Of a stretch of DNA of 64,000 bases, positions 7,945-16,557 are shown in pieces. The position numbers and the translations under genes are program-made. Origin of the DNA: Thalassotalea insulae (GTDB lineage Bacteria; Pseudomonadota; Gammaproteobacteria; Enterobacterales; Alteromonadaceae); contig NZ_BSST01000001.1 of NCBI RefSeq assembly GCF_030161395.1, forward strand, positions 2,418,001 to 2,482,000, written 5' to 3'. How positions within the stretch are numbered: the stretch's first letter is position 1; each line of letters starts with the position of its first letter. The notes beneath the pieces were generated by a model that did no database searches, had not been told where the DNA came from, and was given only the letters and a program-made list of their open reading frames with translations.

Positions 7945-10136
7945 TGTCGAATAATTTACACCTTGCGTTAGTTGGTTTTGCTAATGCCGGTAAAACGACA
8001 CTTTTTAATGCTCTGACCGGAGAAAAACAAAAAACCGGTAACTGGAGTGGTGTCACGGTTTCAGTTAAGCAGGGAGAATGCTCCTTTGCTAACCAAAGTG
8101 CTCGTTTGTCAGATTTACCAGGGATTTCATCATTAGCTAAGCGAGAACAACAGAGTCAGGACTTGTCAATTAGCTTGGATTTTCTTGCTAACAATAAGAT
8201 CGATTATTTAATTAATGTTGTTGATGCGACACAAATTAAGCGGCAATTGTATTTAACGACTCAATTAAGAGAACTCGGTCTGCCGATGCTGGTGGTGTTA
8301 AATAAGTCGGACCGTAAAGAAGCACAAGACATAGATATTAGCGCACTTGCTAAAGAGCTAGGTTGTCCGGTGATCCGTGCCAATAGTCTGGCTAACCAGA
8401 CAATAACGGATGTTTTCGCTGCACTTAATAATTTAAAACATTTGTCACAACCTCCTATCGCTTTACAGCCGGATAAAGCTCTTGCTGATAAGTTAAGTGA
8501 GCAATCACTGACCTTGTTGGCATATGAACAGAGTTTACTAGCAGAGCATGGCAAATGTCAGTGTGAGTCAGATCTTACTCAGATCATGCATATCCGTAAT
8601 CATTTTATTGATGCCGCACTGGCACAAGCGAATTTACGCTACAGCAGCTCGCTACGCTTGAGTGATAAAATCGATCATTTTATTTTACATCCGGCACTGG
8701 GTTTTCCTGTCTTTCTCGGCATGATGTATCTATTGTTTATGTTTGCCATTAATGTTGGCGGGGCATTTATTGATTTTTTTGATATTTTGGCTGGCGCGAT
8801 TTTTGTCGATTACCCAACGCAGTTTCTTAGTCAGTATGGCCTGCCGCAGTGGCTGTTGACCTTAATTGAAGGTGTTGGCATCGGTATTCAAACGGTGGCG
8901 ACCTTTATTCCTATTATTGCCAGTTTATTTATCGGTTTGTCGCTATTGGAAAGTAGCGGTTATTTAGCACGGGCGGCATTTGTTGTTGATAGCATAATGC
9001 AGAAAGTTGGTTTGCCAGGGAAAGCGTTTGTGCCGTTAATTGTTGGCTTTGGTTGTACTGTACCAGCAGTAATGTCGGCAAGAATTTTAGATAGTGAAAG
9101 GGAACGCATTACCACAGTGATGATGGCTCCGTTTATGTCTTGCGGTGCCCGTTTACCGGTTTATGCTTTATTCGCTGCCGCATTTTTTCCTGAGTCAGGG
9201 CAAAATATTGTTTTTGTACTCTATCTTATTGGCATTGCTGCGGCGGTGTTTACCGGTTTGTTATTGAAAGCTACCGTATTACAGGGGCGTAGTTCAGATA
9301 ATATTATGGAACTACCACTGTATGAAATGCCAAAAATAGGTTACTTGCTGCAAAGGGTATGGCAGCGTACCCGCTCGTTTATCACCGGAGCGGGAAAAAC
9401 AATCGTTATAGTTGTTTGTTGCTTAAATTTCTTTAATTCTCTTGGAACTGATGGTGAATTTGGTCATCAGGATACTGATAGTTCTATTTTGAGTCAGGGG
9501 GCTCAGGTGATAACACCGCTATTAGCACCTATGGGGGTTAAAGAAGATAATTGGCAGGCCAGTGTTGGTATTATTACTGGTATCTTTGCCAAAGAAGCAT
9601 TAGTTGCTACTTTTAACAGTTTATATTCGGCGAAAACTGCAGGACAGGCACAACTCGCACCATTGTCTGAGCTTTGGCAGGATGCCACGGCAAGTATTAA
9701 AGAAAATTTATTGGGTATTGAACCGGATGATCCATTAGGTACTGACATAGGTGATGTCTCTAATATTGAGATCGCGGCGCAGGAGCAGCAAGTAGCAGTA
9801 TCAACTTTAACCACTATGCAACTCGCTTTTGCTGGGCAATTAGGTGCCTTTAGCTATTTGTTATTTATCTTGTTGTATACTCCTTGTGCTGCTGCTATGG
9901 GGGCGATTAAAAATGAAGTGGGAACGAAATGGGCAAGCTTTGCTGCATTATGGAGTTTTACGTTGGCGTATTTGATGGCAAGTTTAAGTTTTCAATTGGG
10001 TAATTTTGCCAGTCAGCCAGCGGTCTCACTTACTGTTATTACTTTAGTGATCGGCTTGTTTAGCTTGATTTATTACACTTTGAAACGTGTTGGCAGTAAA
10101 GTGTTAACCATCCCAACGAAAGTGTACTATTCTTAA
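7944..10136 (+). CDS. feoB: FeoB, ferrous iron permease with G domain
   Basis: 730 residues. The N-terminal G domain shows G1 GFANAGKT (11-18), G3 DLPG (57-60) and G4 NKSD (120-123). A helical linker follows to about 230. The membrane part begins near HPALGFPVFLGMM and contains two Gate/nucleoside-recognition repeats, including GCTVPAVMSARI and MAPFMSCGARLPVY, which carry the conserved cysteines (GCTVPA, SCGARLP, TPCAAA). It imports Fe2+ across the inner membrane. Length is close to the usual 750-770. It follows feoA with a 1-nt overlap and should share its FNR and Fur control. Confidence 0.95.
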   Translation: MSNNLHLALVGFANAGKTTLFNALTGEKQKTGNWSGVTVSVKQGECSFANQSARLSDLPGISSLAKREQQSQDLSISLDFLANNKIDYLINVVDATQIKRQLYLTTQLRELGLPMLVVLNKSDRKEAQDIDISALAKELGCPVIRANSLANQTITDVFAALNNLKHLSQPPIALQPDKALADKLSEQSLTLLAYEQSLLAEHGKCQCESDLTQIMHIRNHFIDAALAQANLRYSSSLRLSDKIDHFILHPALGFPVFLGMMYLLFMFAINVGGAFIDFFDILAGAIFVDYPTQFLSQYGLPQWLLTLIEGVGIGIQTVATFIPIIASLFIGLSLLESSGYLARAAFVVDSIMQKVGLPGKAFVPLIVGFGCTVPAVMSARILDSERERITTVMMAPFMSCGARLPVYALFAAAFFPESGQNIVFVLYLIGIAAAVFTGLLLKATVLQGRSSDNIMELPLYEMPKIGYLLQRVWQRTRSFITGAGKTIVIVVCCLNFFNSLGTDGEFGHQDTDSSILSQGAQVITPLLAPMGVKEDNWQASVGIITGIFAKEALVATFNSLYSAKTAGQAQLAPLSELWQDATASIKENLLGIEPDDPLGTDIGDVSNIEIAAQEQQVAVSTLTTMQLAFAGQLGAFSYLLFILLYTPCAAAMGAIKNEVGTKWASFAALWSFTLAYLMASLSFQLGNFASQPAVSLTVITLVIGLFSLIYYTLKRVGSKVLTIPTKVYYS

Positions 10137-10150
10137 GGCGCGAACTTTTG

Positions 10151-10185
10151 AGGTGGTACAGCCATAATACTAAGCTGTATCACCT
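10151..10185 (+). terminator. Hairpin after feoB, possible terminator
   Basis: AGGTGGTACAGC (10151-10162) pairs with GCTGTATCACCT (10174-10185) with a single G:U pair. The following sequence is only moderately T-rich, so termination is likely but not certain. Confidence 0.5.
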
Positions 10186-10395
10186 ACCTTCCTGTATTAC
10201 TCTCTCTTTTCTTTTTGCTATTTTTTCTTCGGTCAAATTGTAAATTTTAAGTTAATACTTGATAACATAGGCTCAATAAGAAAAAGTTGTTATTATCTAT
10301 TAATGGTTGCTGAGCTTTCTAGGAAGGCCAGAGTTATAAACTGAAAGTTCAACAACTCCTAGAGCAAATTTATTAATATAAGAAGGGATAAAGGA

Positions 10396-13149
10396 ATGTT
10401 AGCTCGTGTTTTAGTGTTAATCAGTATAGTGATACTTGCTGCCTGCTCCGATAAGTCGAGTGATGAATACCTCAACTCAGCGAAGCAGTTAATGGATAAG
10501 CAAGAGTATCAGGCGGCATCAATAGAGTTAAAAAATGCGATTAAACAATCACCTGAATTAGCAGAAGCGCGTTTTTTATTAGGTAAAATTTATCTTGCGC
10601 AAAGTGCTTTTCAGAGTGCCGAAAAAGAATTTAATAAGGCGCTAGAACTCAAGTATCCAAGTGCAAAAGTACTGCCTTTATTATCTAAGTCTTATCAAAA
10701 GTCCCGCTCAGATGTCGCTCTGTTAGAGTTACCACATAAAGACGATGGCCTGTCGGCAGAGCAATCGGCGGAAGTAGCGTTTTATAAGCTACAGGCGATG
10801 TTTCGCTTGGATCAGCAAGAGAAAGTTAATGCCTTAATCGAAGAAATTCAGTTATTAGAGACGGCATCTGTTTTTAAACAATTGGCCTTTGTTTATTCAT
10901 TAGTGATAAAAGAGCAAACGGATGCTGCACTAGAGCAATTAGCGACCATTATCAAGGAGCACCCCAAGCAAGGAGATGCGTTAAAATTACAAGCAATTTT
11001 GTTTGCTCGGACCGGGCAACTAGCTCAAGCAGCAGACGTTTATTTAGCGTATTTGTCACATTACCCTCAAGATAATGAAGTGACGTTTGTTGCCTCTCGG
11101 TTATTAGTGGAGCTGAATCGCACTGAAGAAGCCGAACCTTTAATTGACAAACTGTTGGCGATTAATGAAAACAATGGTTTATTGAATCAGCTGAAAGGTA
11201 TTGCTCGTTACAATGCCAAAGATATGGCCAGTGCGCTGGCGTTTACGGAAAAGGCAATTATTGCTACGCCAGACGATCCAGCATTACGATTACTCGCTGG
11301 TTATTCAGCCTACCAGATGAATGACTTTGAACAAGCTCATCAGCATCTTTCTCTGATTGCACAAGATTTGCCCGCAGATCATGAAGCGTTACGTATGCTG
11401 GCTGCTAGTCAGTTACGGTTGGGGTTAAGTGAACAAGCCGGTGATACGATGGCAGCATTGGAAGGCTTATCTGATAAAGACAATGCCTTATTATCAACGG
11501 TAGGCCTAGCCCTGATAAAAAGTGGCGATGTTGATAAAGCAAAAATGATTTTAGAAAAGTCTGATGAACTAACAGCTGAATCAGCGGCAGACTTGACTCG
11601 TTTAGGCTTATTGAAATTATCATTAAATGACGTTTCTGGTATTGCTAAGTTAGAGCAAGCTTTAGATAAAAAGCCGCAGCAAGCTTTTACCCGGCAAACA
11701 CTCGCAACCGCATATTTATCAACTAAGCAATATGATAAAGCGCTTGAGCTAGCAAAGCGTTGGCAAGCTGATGATAGTGGTGATCTCCAAGCGTTAATGT
11801 TAGAAGCAACCGTGTATGTGCATCAACAGAATAAAGCATTAGCAAAGCAGAAATATCAACAGATATTAGCGAAAGATCCAAAGTATGTTGGTGCGCATAT
11901 GGCGTTAGCGGAACTTGCGATTGCTGAAAAAGATTATCCAAGTGCCAAACAAAGTATTGAACATATTTTGGCTGAAAAACCTAACCATATCGGTGCTTTA
12001 GTAAAATACTATGCCTTTGCCGTTGCTAATAACAACCAGCAACAAGCTTTTCAGTTAATTCAATCTCGGCAGCAACAAAATCCTGACAATCAAGCATTAC
12101 GGTTGTTACTGGCGAAAGCGTATCTTTATCAAAAGCAATATCAGGACAGTATAGATACCCTGAGCGACTTTCCAAAAGAGGGAGCTCCACAAATATACTG
12201 GCAAACGCTCAGCCAGGCATATTATCAAGCGAAACAATATGATCAGCTGACTAGTTTAAATCAGCAGTGGCTGGAAGCTGAGCCAAATAATAAAGAAGCA
12301 GTGATCAGTAATTTGGTGCTGCTCAACAGTCAGCGGAAATATGACAAAGCATTAGTGATCAGTAGTGATTATTTGCAAAAAGATAAAAATAACCTTGAAG
12401 TTCGTTTATTTAATATTCATTTTCAGTTAATTAAAGGGCAACTTGAGCAAGCGCGTGCTTCATTTACCACACTTGAAGATAAAGCAAAGACTTCACCGTT
12501 TGCTAAAGGGTTACAAGGTCAACTGCAACTGGCGGACGAGCAATTTAAAGATGCCTTACCTAATCTGCAAGCGGCTTATCAGGCACAACCATCAGCACGT
12601 AATGTAAGGTTAATACAGCTATGTTTACGTAATTTAGGGCAGCAACAGCAAGCGAGAGAGTTTTTAGCCGAGCATGTAAAAGACCATCCTAGCGATGGTG
12701 AAAGTTTAATGCAGTATGCACAGTTGCAAATTGCCAATGATGTTGATGGCGCGATTAAAAGCTATGAGCATGCGTTAACCTTAAATAGCAAAAACTTTAT
12801 TGCCTTAAATAATCTGGCGTATTTCTATCTGGAACGTCAGCAGCTTGATAAGGCACAAGAGTACGCTGAGCGGGCGTTAGCGATTCGACCTGAGATGCCT
12901 GATGTGCTCGATACTGCTGGGCGTATTTATCTGGCACAAAAAGATTATGGTCAGGCAGTGCAGCACTTGGCGCGTGCCGTTAATCAGCAGAATGTGAAAG
13001 AAGAAATCTATTTAAATTATGTCGAAGCGTTATTGCTTAATGGTGAAAAAACCTTGGCACAGCGTAAGCTAAGTCAAAGAACAATGAAGCAACCGGCATC
13101 CGTCAAAAAAGTTACTAGCCTGAAAAAACAATTTGGTATTACACCATAG
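10396..13149 (+). CDS. prsT: TPR-repeat lipoprotein of the PrsT (PEP-CTERM system) type
   Basis: 917 residues. A lipoprotein signal ends in LAAC at about residues 14-17. The rest is an almost unbroken array of tetratricopeptide repeats, from SAKQLMDKQEYQAASIELKNA to the C-terminal ALAIRPEMPDVLDTAGRIYL. The length and the opening repeat resemble PrsT, the TPR protein linked to exosortase/PEP-CTERM exopolysaccharide systems. Such proteins scaffold assemblies in the periplasm or at the outer membrane. No exosortase, PrsK/PrsR or polysaccharide genes are in the window, so this copy is an orphan here. Upstream spacing is 259 bp, so it has its own promoter; I saw no sigma54 site. Confidence 0.7.
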   Translation: MLARVLVLISIVILAACSDKSSDEYLNSAKQLMDKQEYQAASIELKNAIKQSPELAEARFLLGKIYLAQSAFQSAEKEFNKALELKYPSAKVLPLLSKSYQKSRSDVALLELPHKDDGLSAEQSAEVAFYKLQAMFRLDQQEKVNALIEEIQLLETASVFKQLAFVYSLVIKEQTDAALEQLATIIKEHPKQGDALKLQAILFARTGQLAQAADVYLAYLSHYPQDNEVTFVASRLLVELNRTEEAEPLIDKLLAINENNGLLNQLKGIARYNAKDMASALAFTEKAIIATPDDPALRLLAGYSAYQMNDFEQAHQHLSLIAQDLPADHEALRMLAASQLRLGLSEQAGDTMAALEGLSDKDNALLSTVGLALIKSGDVDKAKMILEKSDELTAESAADLTRLGLLKLSLNDVSGIAKLEQALDKKPQQAFTRQTLATAYLSTKQYDKALELAKRWQADDSGDLQALMLEATVYVHQQNKALAKQKYQQILAKDPKYVGAHMALAELAIAEKDYPSAKQSIEHILAEKPNHIGALVKYYAFAVANNNQQQAFQLIQSRQQQNPDNQALRLLLAKAYLYQKQYQDSIDTLSDFPKEGAPQIYWQTLSQAYYQAKQYDQLTSLNQQWLEAEPNNKEAVISNLVLLNSQRKYDKALVISSDYLQKDKNNLEVRLFNIHFQLIKGQLEQARASFTTLEDKAKTSPFAKGLQGQLQLADEQFKDALPNLQAAYQAQPSARNVRLIQLCLRNLGQQQQAREFLAEHVKDHPSDGESLMQYAQLQIANDVDGAIKSYEHALTLNSKNFIALNNLAYFYLERQQLDKAQEYAERALAIRPEMPDVLDTAGRIYLAQKDYGQAVQHLARAVNQQNVKEEIYLNYVEALLLNGEKTLAQRKLSQRTMKQPASVKKVTSLKKQFGITP

Positions 13150-13195
13150 CTAATTGTCACTTATTTTACATTAATAAACCTTAAAACTATTAAAT

Positions 13196-13221
13196 GCCCA
13201 GCAGTGAAATGTCTGGGCTTT
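13196..13221 (+). terminator. Weak hairpin after the TPR gene
   Basis: GCCCAG (13196-13201) pairs with CTGGGC (13213-13218), flanked by AAAT and TTTA. The T-run is short. Confidence 0.4.
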
Positions 13222-13313
13222 AATGAGCTTTGTTCTGGCAAGGTGCTGAGCTAATAATGTGGGAGCAATACTGTCATTTTAATCTCTTGAGTTGAACGCA
13301 CATGTTTAAATTA

Positions 13314-13373
13314 TTGTTTTAGATCAAATAATAGTGACACTGTTATAAATAACATTCATTCTCATTTGTATTA
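13314..13373 (+). promoter_or_regulatory. FNR-like box, extended -10 and Fur-type box before the DUF4856 gene
   Basis: TTGTTTTAGATCAA (13314-13327) is one mismatch from an FNR box. TGTTATAAA gives an extended -10 (TATAAA at 13344-13349). ATTCATTCTCATTTGTATT (about 13354-13372) resembles the gammaproteobacterial Fur motif, seen again near 20430 and 29650. The FNR-then-Fur order repeats that of feoAB. Spacing of the FNR-like box to the -10 is not ideal, so its role is less certain than that of the Fur-type box. Confidence 0.5.
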
Positions 13374-13447
13374 GTGTGTCGGTTTGTGATAGCATCCCCG
13401 ACACACAATTTATGACAAAAAATATACTAAGCCAGTTAGGATTTAGC

Positions 13448-15223
13448 ATGACATTCAAGAAAAGCTTATTAGCATCAACCTTAGTGACTTTATTTACAGT
13501 AACCGCATGTGGCGGTGGTGGTTCTTCTAAAAAAGATACTCCGGTAACGCCAAGCAATACAGCACCAACAGATATTTCAATTAGCGCTAACAGTGTTGAC
13601 GAAAACGTAGCAGGTGCTGAAATCGGTGTATTCTCGGCAACAGATGCAAACAGTGGTGATACGTTCACTTATACTGTTGAAGGTGAGCTATTTACTGTTG
13701 ATGGCAGTACACTAATGTTAGCCGAAGGAAAACAAGTAAACTTTGAACAAGCAACATCACACAAGGTGAATGTTACTGTGACTGATAACGGTGGTTTGTC
13801 ATTTACCAAAGAGCTAACTATTGACGTTAATGATGTCCTAGATACGTATAGCTTTGCTAGCAAATTTGAAGACGGTTCAAGTGTTTCATATTCAGGACAA
13901 ATTGCTCGTCACGTATTAATTGCCGAGTTAAACAATTACATCGGCAGTACCTTAAAAACTGAAGTTGAAGACGATATTATTACTTCAAAACAGGATGTGT
14001 TAGACAGATTAAACAAATTCTTCCGCACCACAGAAGAGCAATACGATAACTTCCCGATCACTTTTACCTCAGGTGCCAAGCAAGGCTTTATTACAGATAT
14101 TTCGGGCAGCCACAAAAATTTGGTAGGGAAAATAGCTGGTCGCGATGAGAAAGGACAGCACAAAGCTTGGGGTAATAAAGATGTTGCAAGTGATGCATTT
14201 ATTGGTTGGGGGACACAAGGTACATTTACACCAGAAACCTTAGTTGATATGTTTTTTGAACAATTAGCTGATAACGTTGATTATTACTTAACTGTTGGAA
14301 ACAATCGTGTATCTGATACCGGTGATACGATTACCGAGTTTTACATCAATACTGACGGTACCGATCTAAAACAATTAATTCAGAAGTTCTTACTAATGTC
14401 AGTTGCTTATTCACAAGCCACTGATGATTATTTTGGTCATGAAGCTGTTGATGTTTATGGTAATGATTTAACAGGCAGCAAAGGTTTATTAACTGATAAT
14501 ACCGGTGCAGTTTCTGGCAAAGCATACACTAATTTAGAGCACCAGTTTGACGAAGGTTTTGGTTATTTTGGAGCTGCCCGTGATTATCTAGAATATAACG
14601 ATAATGAGTTAGCAGGCAAAGTGAGCTCTGATGATGATGGCCGTGCAGATTGGAATGGCAAGCATGACAGTGATGGCGATGGTGAAATTGATTTAACTGC
14701 TGAGTTTAATTTTGGTAACTCAGTGAATGCCGCAAAACGTGATCGTGGGACTAAGTCAAATACCAATCCAACCGATTACACTACCGATGCAATGTCGGCA
14801 TTTTTAGCTGGCCGTGCCTTGATCAATGACAATGCTGGTCATGCGTTAACTGATGAGCAAATGGAAACCTTAAAAGGCTATGCTAAAGATGCAATAGACG
14901 CGTGGGAAAATGCGGTTGCAGCTACGGTTGTTCATTACATCAATGATGTGAGCAGTGATTTATCAAAATTAGGTACAGACGAATTTAGTTATAGCAATAC
15001 GGCTAAACATTGGTCAGAGCTAAAAGGTTTTGCTTTAGGGTTACAGTTTAACCCATACTCGCCGTTATCAGATCAAGACTTTGCAACTTTGCATGGTTTA
15101 GTTGGCGACGCGCCAGTATTAACGGTAGCAGATGTTGATGAATATCAAACTAAATTGATACAAGCTCGTGATATTATAGCGGCTGCCTATAGTTTTGATG
15201 CGGAAAATGTTACTAACTGGTAA
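13448..15223 (+). CDS. DUF4856 lipoprotein with a cadherin-like N-terminal domain
   Basis: 591 residues from ATG 13448. I chose this start because it gives a normal lipoprotein signal (MTFKKSLLAS to the lipobox VTAC) with AGGAT upstream; the longer frame from 13376 reads through the promoter. After a Gly/Ser linker comes a cadherin-like repeat (about 35-115: VDENVAGAEIGVFSATDANSG, then VNVTVTDNGG). The remainder (YSFASKFEDGSSVSYSGQIARHV onward) is a DUF4856 domain, often coded beside imelysin and TonB-receptor genes. It probably sits on a membrane and binds an iron compound or partner protein. An imelysin gene follows after a hairpin. Confidence 0.75.
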   Translation: MTFKKSLLASTLVTLFTVTACGGGGSSKKDTPVTPSNTAPTDISISANSVDENVAGAEIGVFSATDANSGDTFTYTVEGELFTVDGSTLMLAEGKQVNFEQATSHKVNVTVTDNGGLSFTKELTIDVNDVLDTYSFASKFEDGSSVSYSGQIARHVLIAELNNYIGSTLKTEVEDDIITSKQDVLDRLNKFFRTTEEQYDNFPITFTSGAKQGFITDISGSHKNLVGKIAGRDEKGQHKAWGNKDVASDAFIGWGTQGTFTPETLVDMFFEQLADNVDYYLTVGNNRVSDTGDTITEFYINTDGTDLKQLIQKFLLMSVAYSQATDDYFGHEAVDVYGNDLTGSKGLLTDNTGAVSGKAYTNLEHQFDEGFGYFGAARDYLEYNDNELAGKVSSDDDGRADWNGKHDSDGDGEIDLTAEFNFGNSVNAAKRDRGTKSNTNPTDYTTDAMSAFLAGRALINDNAGHALTDEQMETLKGYAKDAIDAWENAVAATVVHYINDVSSDLSKLGTDEFSYSNTAKHWSELKGFALGLQFNPYSPLSDQDFATLHGLVGDAPVLTVADVDEYQTKLIQARDIIAAAYSFDAENVTNW

Positions 15224-15253
15224 TCTCTTTCGCTACTAAGAAAATTATAAAGA

Positions 15254-15283
15254 AAAAGCTTGGTACCTCGGTACCAAGCTTTT
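15254..15283 (+). terminator. Near-perfect 30-bp palindromic hairpin between DUF4856 and imelysin genes
   Basis: AAAAGCTTGGTACC (15254-15267) pairs fully with GGTACCAAGCTTTT (15270-15283), ending in TTTT. It may stop part of the transcripts, or stabilise the upstream message, inside an otherwise co-directional cluster. Confidence 0.65.
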
Positions 15284-15318
15284 ACTGTTTTAAGTTAACA
15301 ATAAAATCAAGGGATATC

Positions 15319-16557
15319 ATGTTCGCTAAGTTTTCTAAAAGTTCGCTAGCCACTATGGTTACTCTAGCTTTAGTTATCAGTGCCTGTGGAGAAAGTACCA
15401 GTAGCAACTCAGGAGAGGGCTATGGTAATTCAACGCCTGTAGATACCAGCTTTAATGAAGCTGAGTTAGTGACTAATTTGGTTGATAATGTCATTACCCC
15501 AACGTTTGAAGAGTTTGTCGTTAAGGCTGAAGGCCAGAGCATTGCAGTTGATAGCTATTGTCAGGCAGAAGAACAGTATGCCGATGCCTTGATTGAAGCT
15601 ACCGAGCTTACTAGCAAAAAAATTGCTGCACAGCAGGCATGGCAAGATGCCATGCAAGTATGGCAACAAGCAGAAGTGATGCAATTAGGCCCCTTGCTGG
15701 AAAACGATAGCTTGCTGAGAAATAATATTTACTCTTGGCCAAATGTGAATTCATGTGCGGTTGATTATGATGTGGTGTTTTTTAAAGCCGGCGAAGTTAA
15801 TGGTCAGCCTTATGATATTAGTAAAAGAACGGCGACACGACGTGGCTTAGCGGCACTTGAATATTTATTATTTAATGACGAATTGTCGGATAGTTGTGAA
15901 ACGGGCGCGCCGGATAACTGGAATAATCAAACGGAAAGTTATCGTAAGCTTGCTCGTTGTCAGTTTGCCAGTGAAGTAGCAATTGATCTTCATCATAGCG
16001 CTAGTGAACTTACTGCATTGTGGCTGGCAGATGATGGCTATGCTAATCAGCTAAAACAGGCGGGCACGGCAAACAGTAATATTGAAACACCACATGATGC
16101 GGTTAACCATATCAGTGATGCGATGTTTTATCTTGATAGTAAAACCAAAGACGGAAAATTAGCTGAGCCTTTAGGTTATATATTAAATGAATGTGGTTCG
16201 GTGATTTGTCCTGAATCGGTTGAGTCTGGCTTTGCCCATCAGTCGATTACCCATATTGTTAATAACCTAAAAGGCTTTGATCAGTTGCTGACCGGTAATG
16301 CTGGCACTAGTTTTGTTGATTACCTTATCGATGAACAGGCACAAGATACTGCGGATGCGATTGTTGCTGATGTGCAAATCGCTATTAATCAGGCATCGAG
16401 TTATCAAGCATCACTAGCGGAAACATTAGTGACAGATTCTGCAACAGCTGAACAAACACACCAAAATATTAAACAAGTGACAGATAAGCTAAAAACGGAT
16501 TTTATCAACAGCTTAGCATTAGAGTTACCGCAAACTTCTGCTGGGGATAATGACTAA
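15319..16557 (+). CDS. Imelysin-family lipoprotein, copy 1 (lacks the motif histidine)
   Basis: 412 residues. Signal peptide with a lipobox near ISAC, a Ser/Gly/Asn linker, then the helical imelysin (peptidase M75-like, IrpA/EfeO-related) fold with AQQAWQDAMQVWQQAEVMQLGP. At the GxHxxE site the sequence is GLAALE (176-181), so the histidine is replaced by Ala178 while Glu181 remains. This is typical of the second imelysin type found in such clusters. It overlaps the receptor gene by 1 nt (TAATG), so the two are a coupled unit. Most likely an outer-membrane-anchored iron-binding partner of the receptor; peptidase activity is doubtful. Confidence 0.8.
   Translation: MFAKFSKSSLATMVTLALVISACGESTSSNSGEGYGNSTPVDTSFNEAELVTNLVDNVITPTFEEFVVKAEGQSIAVDSYCQAEEQYADALIEATELTSKKIAAQQAWQDAMQVWQQAEVMQLGPLLENDSLLRNNIYSWPNVNSCAVDYDVVFFKAGEVNGQPYDISKRTATRRGLAALEYLLFNDELSDSCETGAPDNWNNQTESYRKLARCQFASEVAIDLHHSASELTALWLADDGYANQLKQAGTANSNIETPHDAVNHISDAMFYLDSKTKDGKLAEPLGYILNECGSVICPESVESGFAHQSITHIVNNLKGFDQLLTGNAGTSFVDYLIDEQAQDTADAIVADVQIAINQASSYQASLAETLVTDSATAEQTHQNIKQVTDKLKTDFINSLALELPQTSAGDND

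Noticed and set aside
13376..13447. Upstream start for the DUF4856 protein
   Set aside because: It overlaps the promoter and Fur-type box region and hides the lipoprotein signal.
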